Part shown: positions 18,762 through 28,247 of the stretch, piece by piece
Layout of the letters: the number at the start of each line of letters is the position of its first letter
Numbering within the stretch: the stretch's first letter is position 1
Assembly (NCBI GenBank): GCA_947302485.1
Contig: CAMYVO010000001.1
Coordinates: forward strand, 190,273-254,272
DNA from: an uncultured Clostridium sp.
Lineage (GTDB): Bacteria > Bacillota > Clostridia > TANB77 > CAG-508
Direction: 5' to 3'
Length of the DNA stretch: 64,000 nt
Program-made: the position numbers and the translations under genes
The notes under the pieces: generated by a model
Database searches by the model: none
What the model was told of the DNA's origin: nothing
The model's input: the letters and a program-made list of their open reading frames with translations, nothing else

Positions 18762-19589
18762 TTATTTTCTTCTCTTAACAATAAACTTATTAGATTGTTT
18801 TTTCTTATTTCTTGTTTTGTATCCAATTGCTGGTTTTCCCCAAGGAGTAAGTGGACCTGGTCTACCAACTGGTGCTCTACCTTCACCACCACCATGAGGG
18901 TGATCTACTGGGTTCATAACAGAACCTCTAACTGTTGGTCTAATACCCATATGTCTTGTTCTACCTGCTTTACCAAGCTTAACATTTTCATGATCTGCAT
19001 TTCCTATTGTTCCAATTGTAGCTCTACATCTTGTTAATACAAGTCTCATTTCTCCAGATGGTAATCTAACATGTGAATATTTACCTTCTTTAGCCATTAA
19101 TTGAGCTCCTTGTCCTGCAGCTCTTACCATTTTTCCACCTTGTCCAGGATTTAATTCGATATTATGAATCATTGTACCAACTGGTATACTTTCTATTGGC
19201 ATACAATTTCCCGGTTTAATATCAGCTTTTTGTCCAGATACTACTTTATCCCCATCAGTTAATCCTTGTGGAGCTAAAATATAGCTTAATGTTCCATCTT
19301 CATATTTTAATAAAGCAATATTAGCGCTTCTGTTTGGATCATATTCGATACCAATTACTGTAGCTACCATATCATCTTTATTTCTTTTAAAATCAATTTT
19401 TCTGTATTTTTGTCTATTTCCTCCACCTTGATGTCTAACTGTAATTCTACCATATGAGTTTCTTCCTGCTTTTTCTTTTTTCTTTGTAAGCAAAGATTTT
19501 TCAGGAGTTTTCTTTGTTATTTCTTCAAATGTAGAAACAGTCATGTTTCTTCTTGATGGGGTGTAGGGTTTAAAGTGTTTCATTCCCAT
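18762..19589 (-). CDS. rplB: 50S ribosomal protein L2
   Basis: A 275-aa protein essential for subunit association and peptidyl transfer. Conserved segments: [37 protein letters not shown]-type block ([17 protein letters not shown]) and [19 protein letters not shown] with the functional His. Starts with ATG at 19589, AAAGGA upstream. Confidence 0.97.
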   Translation of the reverse strand: MGMKHFKPYTPSRRNMTVSTFEEITKKTPEKSLLTKKKEKAGRNSYGRITVRHQGGGNRQKYRKIDFKRNKDDMVATVIGIEYDPNRSANIALLKYEDGTLSYILAPQGLTDGDKVVSGQKADIKPGNCMPIESIPVGTMIHNIELNPGQGGKMVRAAGQGAQLMAKEGKYSHVRLPSGEMRLVLTRCRATIGTIGNADHENVKLGKAGRTRHMGIRPTVRGSVMNPVDHPHGGGEGRAPVGRPGPLTPWGKPAIGYKTRNKKKQSNKFIVKRRK

Positions 19590-19605
19590 TTTCTTTTCCT
19601 TTCTC

Positions 19606-19731
19606 GGATTTTGAAAAACTTCGCATTACGTCGTTAAACTCAAAAATATTTCCCAACATACAGCACGTATAGTTTCGTAAATATTTTTTCGTTTGCCTAG
19701 TACTGCTCGTTTTTGATAAATCCTCTTCTCT
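19606..19731 (-). repeat. ERIC-like palindromic element, copy R4 (rplW-rplB)
   Basis: About 126 bp, read on the minus strand for comparison: outer arm CAAAAACGAG, left shoulder CAGTACTAGGCAAACG, arm AAAAAATATTT / AAATATTTTTG, tip CGAAACTATAC-GTGC-TGTATGTTGGG, right shoulder TTTAACGACGTAATGCGAAG. Shoulders match copy R3 and the tip matches copy R5. Orientation is opposite to R1, R2, R3 and R5, though near-symmetry makes direction ambiguous. Confidence 0.75.
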
Positions 19732-19746
19732 ACATTATATTTACGG

Positions 19747-19806
19747 ATTTTTTCCTGCTCCGCATAAGCAGATATTATTTATTATCCTGGTATTTTCCAG
19801 ATAATT
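19747..19806 (-). repeat. two further hairpins in the rplW-rplB gap
   Basis: CTGCT-CCGCATA-AGCAG (19756-19772) and ATTATC(C)TGG-TATTTT-CCAGATAAT (19782-19806) lie between rplW and copy R4. With R4 they make the 226-bp gap almost wholly structured. No T-run, so transcription probably continues to rplB. Confidence 0.5.
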
Positions 19807-19815
19807 TTATAATTT

Positions 19816-20163
19816 CTAGGCACCCATAAAAGATTCTATACTGTCTTTATATTTCTTAGAAACTTTAACTTCTTTTCCACCTTTTCCAGTATAAGTTTTA
19901 TCAGATGGGTCTGTATCAATAGTTACTATTGCTTTTTTCCAATCAGGAGTTTTTCCTGATGTAGCTCCCATTCTTTTTTCTTTTCCAGTTACATTAATAG
20001 TGTTTACTTTTAGTACTTTTACTTCAAAAAGTTTTTCTACTGCTCTTGCTATATCAACTTTAGTTGCTTTTTTATTAACTTTAAAGGTATACTTTCCTTC
20101 TTGAATATCCATACTACTTTTTTCAGTAATAATTGGTTTTACTATAATTTCTTCTGGTAACAT
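19816..20163 (-). CDS. rplW: 50S ribosomal protein L23
   Basis: A 115-aa protein at the tunnel exit, docking site for SRP and trigger factor (EEIIVKPIITEKSSMDIQEG; KYTFKVNKKATKVDIARAVE). The ATG overlaps the rplD stop as TAATG. It is followed by the longest gap in the S10 segment. Confidence 0.97.
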   Translation of the reverse strand: MLPEEIIVKPIITEKSSMDIQEGKYTFKVNKKATKVDIARAVEKLFEVKVLKVNTINVTGKEKRMGATSGKTPDWKKAIVTIDTDPSDKTYTGKGGKEVKVSKKYKDSIESFMGA

Positions 20164-20786
20164 TATGCGTACACCTCCTCTAGTTTTTTAACAGTATCTA
20201 GAGTAATGATTAGTTTACTATATTTTAATAAATCATAAACATTTATTGTATTTACTAAACTTGTTTTTACCCCTTCTATATTTCTAGCAGATTTTTGAAC
20301 ATTTTCATCTTTTTCTGGTAATAAGATTAATGCTTTTTCATTTACCTTTAACTTTGAAAGTGCATTAACCATATTTTTAGTTTTTATTTCTTTAAAAGAA
20401 AGCTTATCTACTACAACTAATTCGTTTTCTAATACTTTAGAGCTAAGCATTGATTTAATGGCAAGTTGTCTTTCTTTTTTATTAACGCTATATTTATAGC
20501 TACGTGGTTTTGGTCCTAATGCAATACCACCTTTAATCCATTGTGGAGCACGAATACTTCCTTGTCTTGCTCTACCTGTTCCTTTTTGTCTCCAAGGTTT
20601 TCTACCACCACCAGATACTTCTGATCTAGTTTTTGTATTTTGTGTACCTTGTCTTTGGTTAGCTAAATAGTTAACTAAAACGCTATGTACTATAGCTTCA
20701 TTTGGTTCAATTCCAAATATTTCATCTTTTAGTTCTACATCACTAACTTTTTTACCTTCTATATTATATACATCTATTTTAGGCAT
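20163..20786 (-). CDS. rplD: 50S ribosomal protein L4
   Basis: A 207-aa protein lining the exit tunnel. The extended loop TKTRSEVSGGGRKPWRQKGT is present near 54. In Gammaproteobacteria L4 also represses the S10 operon by binding its leader; whether that holds here is unknown, but this operon does have a long structured leader. 20 nt after rplC. Confidence 0.97.
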   Translation of the reverse strand: MPKIDVYNIEGKKVSDVELKDEIFGIEPNEAIVHSVLVNYLANQRQGTQNTKTRSEVSGGGRKPWRQKGTGRARQGSIRAPQWIKGGIALGPKPRSYKYSVNKKERQLAIKSMLSSKVLENELVVVDKLSFKEIKTKNMVNALSKLKVNEKALILLPEKDENVQKSARNIEGVKTSLVNTINVYDLLKYSKLIITLDTVKKLEEVYA

Positions 20787-20806
20787 TTCGTATTTCCTCC
20801 TTCCTA

Positions 20807-21439
20807 CTATTTGCTTGCTTTTACAGCACTTCTAATTTTTAAGACTGCACCTTTAGGTCCAGGAACACTACCTTTAACTAAGATAATGTTTTTATCTAAA
20901 TCAACTCTTACAACGTCTAGGTTTTGTATTGTAACTGTTTGTACTCCCATATGTCCTGGAAGTTTTTTACCTTTAAATACTCTACCTGGTGTTGAAGTAG
21001 ATCCCATTGAACCTGGTCTTCTATGATACATAGATCCATGTCCCATTGGTCCTCTATGTTGTCCATGACGTTTAATAACACCTTGAAATCCTTTTCCTTT
21101 TGTTGTCCCTTGAACATCAATTTTATCTCCTTGAGCAAAAACATCTGCTTTAATTTCATCTCCAACTTTTTCTTCTACTGTATTTACTCTAAATTCTCTT
21201 AAATGTTTTTTTGGAGTTAATTTTGTTTTTGCAAAATGTCCTTTCTCAGGTTTATTTATATGTTTTTCTTTAACATCTCCATATCCTAATTGGATTGCAT
21301 TATATCCATCTGTTTCTTCTGTTTTAACCTGTGCAACTACACATGGTCCTGCCTCAATCGCTGTAACTGGAATTACAACACCTTTATCATCAAATATTTG
21401 TGTCATTCCAATTTTCTTTCCTATTATTGCTTTGTTCAT
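20807..21439 (-). CDS. rplC: 50S ribosomal protein L3
   Basis: A 210-aa assembly protein near the peptidyl transferase centre ([59 protein letters not shown]). The Gln in [12 protein letters not shown] is the residue methylated in some bacteria. The 57-bp gap upstream contains a small GGCTAAC/GTTAGC hairpin. Confidence 0.97.
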   Translation of the reverse strand: MNKAIIGKKIGMTQIFDDKGVVIPVTAIEAGPCVVAQVKTEETDGYNAIQLGYGDVKEKHINKPEKGHFAKTKLTPKKHLREFRVNTVEEKVGDEIKADVFAQGDKIDVQGTTKGKGFQGVIKRHGQHRGPMGHGSMYHRRPGSMGSTSTPGRVFKGKKLPGHMGVQTVTIQNLDVVRVDLDKNIILVKGSVPGPKGAVLKIRSAVKASK

Positions 21440-21496
21440 TCTAATTTCCTCCTAACTATTGGCTAACTTTCGTTAGCATGGTCATTTTTTGTTAAA

Positions 21497-21826
21497 TTAT
21501 AACTTCATTTCAATATCAACACCTGCAGGCAAATCTAATTTCATAAGACTGTCTACTGTTTTTTGTGTTGGATAAAGAATGTCTATAACTCTTTTATGTG
21601 TTCTCATTTCAAATTGTTCTCTTGAATCTTTGTATTTGTGAGGACAACGTAAAATTGTTACTACTTCTTTTTGTGTTGGTAGTGGAATAGGACCTGATAC
21701 TTTTGCTCCTGTTCTTTTAGCAGTATCTACTATTTTTTCAGCAGACTGATCTAAAACTACATGATCATAAGCTTTTAATCTTATTCTGATTTTTTCGCTA
21801 CCTACAACTTTGTTTGTTGTTGCCAT
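21497..21826 (-). CDS. rpsJ: 30S ribosomal protein S10
   Basis: A 109-aa head protein, also a NusB partner in antitermination ([40 protein letters not shown]). Starts MATTNKVVG with AAGGAGG upstream. First gene of the superoperon, about 240 nt after its promoter. Confidence 0.97.
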   Translation of the reverse strand: MATTNKVVGSEKIRIRLKAYDHVVLDQSAEKIVDTAKRTGAKVSGPIPLPTQKEVVTILRCPHKYKDSREQFEMRTHKRVIDILYPTQKTVDSLMKLDLPAGVDIEMKL

Positions 21827-21839
21827 AGTATATTTCCCT

Positions 21840-22064
21840 CCTTATTAAATAATGTACCTAGGCAAACTCTCAAAACGCACCCTAGTGTTTCTTTTTACAC
21901 TAATATTTAAACCCAAGTTAAAATTATATATTTGCTTGGGGATAAGTGCTTTTATAAGATACTTACCGCCTGGTCTATGCCAAGACATACTCCACGAAAG
22001 TTCCCTCCATTTCCTTATTTAAAAGGAATGTAGCCACATTTCGCTTCATCGCAAATCTAAACGC
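21840..22064 (-). promoter_or_regulatory. structured 5' leader of the S10 operon
   Basis: The leader of about 240 nt can form a series of stems on the minus strand: GTCT-TGGCAT-AGAC near 21990, GGTAAGT / ACTTATCC (about 21945-21975), CCCAAG / CTTGGG (about 21912-21945) and TAGTGT-AAAAAGAA-ACACTA (about 21880-21905). None has a strong T-run. The string CTTGGCATAGACCAGG is GC-rich for this genome. Autoregulation by a ribosomal protein is plausible but not shown. Confidence 0.5.
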
Positions 22065-22070
22065 CATATA

Positions 22071-22099
22071 ATTATACAATGCTTATTTCCGTATGTCAA
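22071..22099 (-). promoter_or_regulatory. promoter of the S10-spc-alpha superoperon
   Basis: Perfect sigma-A consensus on the minus strand: -35 TTGACA (22094-22099), 17-bp spacer, -10 TATAAT (22071-22076). The strongest promoter in the window by sequence, as expected for a ribosomal operon. Confidence 0.9.
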
Positions 22100-22318
22100 T
22101 ACAATTTTAACTTTTTTTGTAATATTTATGAAATATTTCTTTATATAGAAAATTATTCATCCTCTTTCCCTTTATTCCCTAAGTCATTATAATTATCATT
22201 TAAAAATGTAGTGCCAACCATTGATTATCCAGATATTCTGTGCACCCACCTACACATCTTCATATTTTTAGATTTCTTCTGATTAATACATGTAAATACA
22301 TTTTATTAATATTTTTTA
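22100..22318. other. intergenic stretch between the S10 and purA promoters
   Basis: No convincing gene or structured RNA was seen in these 219 bases. A 22-codon minus-strand reading frame (22153-22221) is present but has no ribosome binding site. The segment separates two divergent promoters. Confidence 0.5.
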
Positions 22319-22347
22319 TTGACTTTTTATCTCTATTATATGATAAT
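22319..22347 (+). promoter_or_regulatory. promoter of purA
   Basis: -35 TTGACT (22319-22324), 17-bp spacer, -10 GATAAT (22342-22347), each one base from consensus. The leader of about 50 nt is too short for a purine riboswitch and no PurR box was recognised. Confidence 0.65.
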
Positions 22348-22388
22348 AGCTTTGTTAGAAATATTATTATTGTATAAATCAAATATAA

Positions 22389-23675
<1,287 letters not shown>

Positions 23676-23680
23676 TTAAA

Positions 23681-23728
23681 TAATAGAAAGAAAGCACGAA
23701 TTTAATAATCCGTGCTTTCTTTCTATTA
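23681..23728. terminator. bidirectional terminator purA / purF
   Basis: A perfect 18-bp stem, TAATAGAAAGAAAGCACG with its complement, and a 12-nt loop. The purine-rich arm gives a T-rich tail on the plus strand (CTTTCTTTCTATTATATTT); it lies between two converging genes. Confidence 0.9.
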
Positions 23729-23740
23729 TATTTAATATTA

Positions 23741-25161
23741 TTATAAAACAATCTTTTCAAATGTATCTTTTTGCATTTCTTTAGGAACTTCTATAGGATA
23801 TTTACCTGTAAAACATCCTGTACAGAAACTATCCATTTTACTCTGTTTTGTTATTTCATTTAAGCTGTCTAATGATAAGTATTCTAAAGAATCAACTCCT
23901 ATTTTTTCTCTTATTTCTTCAACTGTATACTTATTTGCTATCAATGCTTCTTTATTATCAATATCAGTTCCGAAATAGCAAACATCTATAAATGCTGGAG
24001 ATGCTATTCTTAAATGTACTTCTTTTGCTCCTGCATCTTTTAGTCTTTTTACAATCTTTACAATTGTATTACCTCTTACTATTGAATCATCTATTAATAC
24101 AATTGATTTTCCATTAACTACACTACGCAGTGGATTTAATTCAGTGCAATTGAATTCTGTCTCTTATTTTGAGAGTTTTGTATAAATGTTCTTCCTATAT
24201 ACTTACTTTTTGTGAATACTATATCATAAGGAATTCCTGATTCTTTAGAATATCCAAGTGCAGCATCAAGTCCTGAATCTGGAACACCAGCAACAATATC
24301 TGCTTTTACTGGCGCCTGTTTTGCTAAAAAGCGTCCTGTATCTTCTCTAAATCTATGTATACTAACTCCATCCATTATAGAATCTGGTCTTGCAAAATAT
24401 ATATATTCAAATACACACATTCCATGTTTTTCATTTGGAAAATAATTTTCTGAAGTAACCTTATTGTCTGATACAATTACCATCTCTCCTGGCTGTATAT
24501 CTCTAATAAATTCTCCTCCTAATATTTCAAAAGCACAACTTTCAGATGCAAATATTATATCATCATCAAGTTTTCCCATACATAAAGGCCTAAATCCTTG
24601 AGGGTCTCTAACTGCTATCATCTTTTTTGAAGACATAATTAAAAGAGAATAAGCTCCTTTAAGTCTTTTCATTGTATTTACAACCGCTTCTTCAATTGAT
24701 GCTGTTTTTAATCTTTCTCTTACAATTATTTGGCAAATAACTTCTGTATCACTTGTTGTTGTAAAAATAGAACCATGATCCTCTAATTCTCTCTTTAATT
24801 CTATAGCATTAGTAAGATTACCATTATGAGCTACAGCCAAATTACCTTTTTTGTGCCTAATTACCATTGGCTGAGCATTTTCTTTTTTATCAAGTCCAGT
24901 AGTTGAATATCGAACATGTCCTATTGCCATCTTTCCTTCTGGCATTTTCTCTAAAACTCTTTTTGCAAATACATCAGATACAAGTCCTACATCTTTATGA
25001 TAATTAATTATTCCATCCGCATTTACTGCAATTCCACAGCTTTCTTCTCCTCTATGCTGCAAAGCTGAAAGTCCTATACAAGTTGTATATGCCAATTTAT
25101 CTTCTTGTTTTTTAGAATAAATTCCAAATATTCCGCACTCTTCTTTTATCTTATTAAACAT
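23741..25161 (-). pseudogene. purF: amidophosphoribosyltransferase, frameshifted
   Basis: PurF transfers the glutamine amide to PRPP, the committed step of purine synthesis. The N-terminal glutaminase domain (C9 after a short propeptide, ALQHRGEESCGIAVN, GHVRYSTTG) and phosphoribosyltransferase half are both recognisable. The frame breaks near 24140: the reading that ends in RQNSIALN hits TAA, whereas one added A (AA to AAA) gives the expected LKLNPLRSVV, then the PRPP motif VLIDDSIVRGN and the C-terminal CTGCFTGKYP. The iron-sulfur ligands of the Bacillus-type enzyme are conserved (GMCVFEY, DVCYFGT, CTGC). Restored length is 473 aa. GGGGAG precedes the ATG at 25161. An assembly error in an A-run is likely. 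Confidence 0.9.
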
Positions 25162-25195
25162 GCTCTTCTCCCCACTTAAATAAACTTCATTATCT

Positions 25196-25224
25196 ATTAT
25201 AAAGTTAAAATTTAAAAATGTACA
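25196..25224 (-). promoter_or_regulatory. probable promoter of purF
   Basis: A perfect -10 TATAAT (25196-25201) on the minus strand with a weak -35 TGTACA (25219-25224) at 17 bp, 35 nt before the start. Confidence 0.45.
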
Positions 25225-25238
25225 TATTTTTTTATAAA

Positions 25239-25267
25239 TTGACATTATTTTTTTATAATGGTATACT
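25239..25267 (+). promoter_or_regulatory. promoter of purN
   Basis: -35 TTGACA (25239-25244), 17-bp spacer, -10 TATACT (25262-25267). It is divergent from and close to the purF promoter, so one regulator could act on both. Confidence 0.75.
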
Positions 25268-25295
25268 TTTTTAAAAAAGAAAGGCAGGTTTAACA

Positions 25296-25880
25296 ATGTA
25301 TAATTTAGCCGTGTTTGCTTCTGGAAATGGAACAACTCTTCAATCAATTATTGATAATATAGAGTCTAAAAATTTAGAAGCTAAGATTAGTATAGTTATT
25401 TCAGATAATCCAAATGCCTATGCACTAGAAAGAGCAAAAAAAGCAGGCATACCTACTTATATTATTAATTCTACTTCTCCAGAAGATATAGATAATGAAC
25501 TTAGCATTTTATTAAAAAAATATCCTATAGATTTAATTGTGCTTGCTGGATACTTAAAATTAATAAAAGATAAATTAATTAATGAATATACAATTATCAA
25601 TACACACCCTTCCTTACTTCCTAAATATGGTGGCAAAGGTATGCATGGAATGAATGTACACAAGGCGGTTATTGATGCAAAAGAAAAACAAAGCGGTGTT
25701 ACAGTTCATTTTGTTAATGAAAAATACGATGAAGGGACTATTATTTGTCAGACCAAAGTTGATATACTTCCTGAAGACACTGCAGAGGATTTATCTGCAA
25801 AAGTACAAGCTGCAGAAAAAATACAATTAATAGAAGTTTTAAAAGATTTTATAGATGGAAAAATAACATTATATAAATAA
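25296..25880 (+). CDS. purN: phosphoribosylglycinamide formyltransferase
   Basis: A 194-aa enzyme transferring the formyl group of 10-formyl-THF to GAR in the third step of purine synthesis. Seen: the N-terminal FASGNGTTLQSI loop, NTHPSLLP with the catalytic Asn-His pair near 105, GVTVHFVNEKYDEG with the conserved His and Asp near 145. GAAAGGCAGG precedes the ATG. Its THF cofactor links it to the folate operon at 54-58 kb. Confidence 0.96.
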   Translation: MYNLAVFASGNGTTLQSIIDNIESKNLEAKISIVISDNPNAYALERAKKAGIPTYIINSTSPEDIDNELSILLKKYPIDLIVLAGYLKLIKDKLINEYTIINTHPSLLPKYGGKGMHGMNVHKAVIDAKEKQSGVTVHFVNEKYDEGTIICQTKVDILPEDTAEDLSAKVQAAEKIQLIEVLKDFIDGKITLYK

Positions 25881-25895
25881 ATATAATGTTATTTT
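25860..25895 (+). terminator. terminator of purN
   Basis: A 14-bp stem AAAATAACATTATA with its complement; the purN stop codon lies in the loop, and TTTTATTTA follows. Confidence 0.7.
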
Positions 25896-25929
25896 ATTTA
25901 TGATTAGCCAAAGCTGTTACATTAGTAAA

Positions 25930-25958
25930 TTGAATTTTCTCATCTTATATGTTATAAT
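25930..25958 (+). promoter_or_regulatory. promoter of the 26006 gene
   Basis: -35 TTGAAT (25930-25935), 17-bp spacer, perfect -10 TATAAT (25953-25958). A small hairpin GCCTA-TATTT-TAGGC (25967-25981) lies in the short leader. Confidence 0.65.
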
Positions 25959-26005
25959 TATGTTAAGCCTATATTTTAGGCAAATTTTGAAAAGAGGTTA
26001 TAATC

Positions 26006-26470
26006 ATGAAACGGACAACAGAATCTAACACAATTGCAATTGTATTAGCAATTGCAGCATTGGTTATGTCAGTATATTTATTATACTGCATGCAAACAAT
26101 TCCTAATCAAATCCAAAAGGAATCAACCAGTTATCTTGACCAAATTAAAAATGAGGTCAAAGATAACCTCGAAAGCGAAGAGGCTTTAGAGAACACGTTT
26201 AATTACGTGAGCAAATTCTCTAAATATGAAGGAAGGGTTACCGAACTTCGATACCTCTACGAAACTGACTGTCTCTCGGAGGCTGAAGTCAGGAAACAAC
26301 TAAAAGGCTTAATTTTAGAAGTTAATGATGATCCGAATCTTCAGTATCTTGATGATAGATACTACGAAGACATAGACAACGAGGAGGTAGAATTCCTTTT
26401 GGAAATACTTATTACCGATCTGAATCAGGAAGGCAAAGATGCTCTTTCGTTCTATAAGATTAGGGATTAA
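26006..26470 (+). CDS. hypothetical single-pass membrane protein
   Basis: A 154-aa protein that I do not recognise. Residues 9-29 form a membrane helix (TIAIVLAIAALVMSVYLLYC), followed by an acidic, largely helical, probably extracytoplasmic domain rich in Glu, Asp and Tyr (EVRKQLKGLILEV; DDRYYEDIDNEEVEFLLEIL). Codon use is unlike its neighbours: many C- and G-ending codons (CTC, GAG, ACC, CGA) in a genome that otherwise ends in A or T. It has its own promoter and terminator, so it is a self-contained unit between purN and purD. AGAGG lies before the ATG. Transfer from another genome is possible. Confidence 0.75.
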   Translation: MKRTTESNTIAIVLAIAALVMSVYLLYCMQTIPNQIQKESTSYLDQIKNEVKDNLESEEALENTFNYVSKFSKYEGRVTELRYLYETDCLSEAEVRKQLKGLILEVNDDPNLQYLDDRYYEDIDNEEVEFLLEILITDLNQEGKDALSFYKIRD

Positions 26471-26476
26471 CCTCAA

Positions 26477-26510
26477 AAAAAGTGGGAAGAGGTTCTCTCC
26501 TCCCACTTTT
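26477..26510 (+). terminator. terminator after the 26006 gene
   Basis: AAAAGTGGGA / TCCCACTTTT stem with further AGAG/CTCT pairing inside, followed by TTTTACTTATTTTTT. It also serves the converging purD. Confidence 0.85.
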
Positions 26511-26519
26511 ACTTATTTT

Positions 26520-27821
26520 TTAATGTTCATATATTATTCCAATATCTTTTCTATAATCTAAAATTGTATCAACATTTCCTTCAATTGCATTATATGCTAT
26601 ATCTCTTGCTTCTTCTAAAGATTTACCAGTAGTTACAATAGCAAATAATCTTGAATTACTCACTGAAGTATATTTATGTTCATCTATTTTCTTTGCATTT
26701 GCAAAATAAACTTTCGCTCCTTTTTCTTCGATTGCTTTTTTATTTAAATTAAATATACAAGCTTCTTTATTTGCTCTTATTGCATAGTCTTTACTAACAA
26801 TATATATTGTAAAAGTATATATGTTTTTAAATATACAATTTTCAGGTGTAAGTGTTTTATTTATTACATGTTTAATTACTTCTGGAAAAGGTGTTTCTAA
26901 TGAATTTAATATATTCAAAGATTCTGGGTCTCCAAATCTTGCGTTAAATTCAATAAATTTAATTCCATCTTTGCATTTAAAAAATCCACCATATAACACT
27001 CCATTAAATTCCATTGAGTCTTTATTTAAATATCTGATAACTTTTTTCATAAGTGCACTACATTCTTCTATATCTTCTTTATTCAAAAATGGTAATAACC
27101 CATTATCAAAGCTTAGAGTTCCCATTCCTCCTGTTCCAGGTCCTTTATCTCCATCTAGTCTATATGGATAATCAAATGTAGTTGGAGTAATAACAAGATT
27201 TTCTCCATCTGTTAATGCTGTTACTGTAAATTCTCTTCCTTCTACTTTATCTTGAACTATTACTTTTCCACTGTCCTTTAAACAGCTTAAAGCATAATCA
27301 TATCCTTCCTGTTTTCCTTTAAAGTGAACACCTCCTACTTTTACTCCTTTTCCACCTGTTAATCCTTCTGGTTTTACAACAAAATTATCATCATTATATA
27401 AATTCATAACTTCTTCTAGCTCTTCTTCGCTTGTAACTCTTCTATTTTTTATAATCATTTCAGGAGCAAGTTTTTCTACTATTTCTAATGCATAGCTTTT
27501 GCTCCATTCTATTTTTGAACCTTGAGATGTTGGTCCAAATGTTTTAAGTCCCATGCTTTTTGCAAGATCAATTAGCCCATCTTGTAACAAGTTATCACTA
27601 CTTATTAGTGCATACTCTATTTCTTCATCTTTAATAAATTTTTCTACAAGTTCTTTATTAAATGGATCTCCTACAATATATTTTCCATTTGATTTTTCTA
27701 CATATTCTACAATAGATGGATTTTCATATGGAAGTACACAATACAAACTAAATCCTTTACTAATATTTTCTGCAAGTACCGCTTCTCTTCCACCATTACC
27801 TAACAATAGACATTTCTTCAT
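26520..27821 (-). CDS. purD: phosphoribosylamine--glycine ligase
   Basis: A 433-aa ATP-grasp enzyme that joins phosphoribosylamine and glycine, the second step of purine synthesis. Features: GNGGREAVLAE at the N-terminus, the ATP-grasp segment VVKPEGLTGGKGVKVGG near 148, DYPYRLDGDKGPGTGGMGT near 216 and the metal site EFNARFGDPES near 294. A little divergent from the Bacillus enzyme but all key blocks are present. GAGGAG precedes the ATG. Monocistronic on the minus strand. Confidence 0.94.
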   Translation of the reverse strand: MKKCLLLGNGGREAVLAENISKGFSLYCVLPYENPSIVEYVEKSNGKYIVGDPFNKELVEKFIKDEEIEYALISSDNLLQDGLIDLAKSMGLKTFGPTSQGSKIEWSKSYALEIVEKLAPEMIIKNRRVTSEEELEEVMNLYNDDNFVVKPEGLTGGKGVKVGGVHFKGKQEGYDYALSCLKDSGKVIVQDKVEGREFTVTALTDGENLVITPTTFDYPYRLDGDKGPGTGGMGTLSFDNGLLPFLNKEDIEECSALMKKVIRYLNKDSMEFNGVLYGGFFKCKDGIKFIEFNARFGDPESLNILNSLETPFPEVIKHVINKTLTPENCIFKNIYTFTIYIVSKDYAIRANKEACIFNLNKKAIEEKGAKVYFANAKKIDEHKYTSVSNSRLFAIVTTGKSLEEARDIAYNAIEGNVDTILDYRKDIGIIYEH

Positions 27822-27947
27822 AAACTTATCTCCTCTTTTCGTATTTATATTAATATATTATCTTTTTTTATTTAATCTGTAAAGGAATTTTCTAAATTTA
27901 TTAGCATTTATATTAAAAATGTAGTATATTAGTTATTAAACATATAT

Positions 27948-28125
27948 AACAAATGATATATAATAATATATGAAATGACGAATGTGATTGGAGCATTGTT
28001 TTGTATTCTTAATGGAAATTGGTGAGGGTGCGATTAATCGGAGAGGCTCACAAATTTACATTTAGAAGACAAAACAATTGCGTATTAAGCCGAGGAATTT
28101 AATATATTATTATATATCATTTGTT
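27948..28125 (+). ncRNA. ssrS: 6S RNA (RNA polymerase regulator)
   Basis: A rod-like RNA of about 178 nt. A perfect 24-bp closing stem (AACAAATGATATATAATAA.. with its complement at 28102-28125) leads to a large internal bubble of about 23 nt on each side (GACGAATGTGATTGGAGC; GCGTATTAAGCCGAGG). A second stem follows (GCATTGTTTTGT / ACAAAACAATTGC, then TTCT.AATG / CATT.AGAA, AAATT.GTGAG / CTCACAAATTT) and a terminal loop with CGATTAATCG. A long hairpin with a central bubble copying an open promoter is the defining form of 6S RNA, which sequesters sigma-A holoenzyme. The plus strand is favoured because TTGGTGAG and GAGAGGCTCAC resemble known 6S terminal arms; direction is less sure than identity. 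Confidence 0.75.
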
Positions 28126-28180
28126 CTGTTAATTAATATAAAACACAACTAACTTTCCATCAATTATCTATAAAATTTCG

Positions 28181-28209
28181 TTGATTTTTGAAGTTTATTG
28201 ATATATACT
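28181..28209 (+). promoter_or_regulatory. promoter of purEC
   Basis: -35 TTGATT (28181-28186), 17-bp spacer, -10 TATACT (28204-28209). A perfect palindrome TTGATATAT-ACTAC-ATATATCAA (28198-28220) covers the -10 and start region and could be an operator. Confidence 0.6.
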
Positions 28210-28247
28210 ACATATATCAATGATATAGTAATTAAAGGAGGAAAATA

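Noticed and set aside
22153-22221. A 22-codon minus-strand gene (MVGTTFLNDNYND..)
   Set aside because: No ribosome binding site, no promoter context and no recognisable family; probably chance, though a gene remnant is possible.
27822-28247. Purine riboswitch before purE
   Set aside because: The conserved core of the guanine/adenine aptamer is absent; the long rod with a central bubble fits 6S RNA instead.
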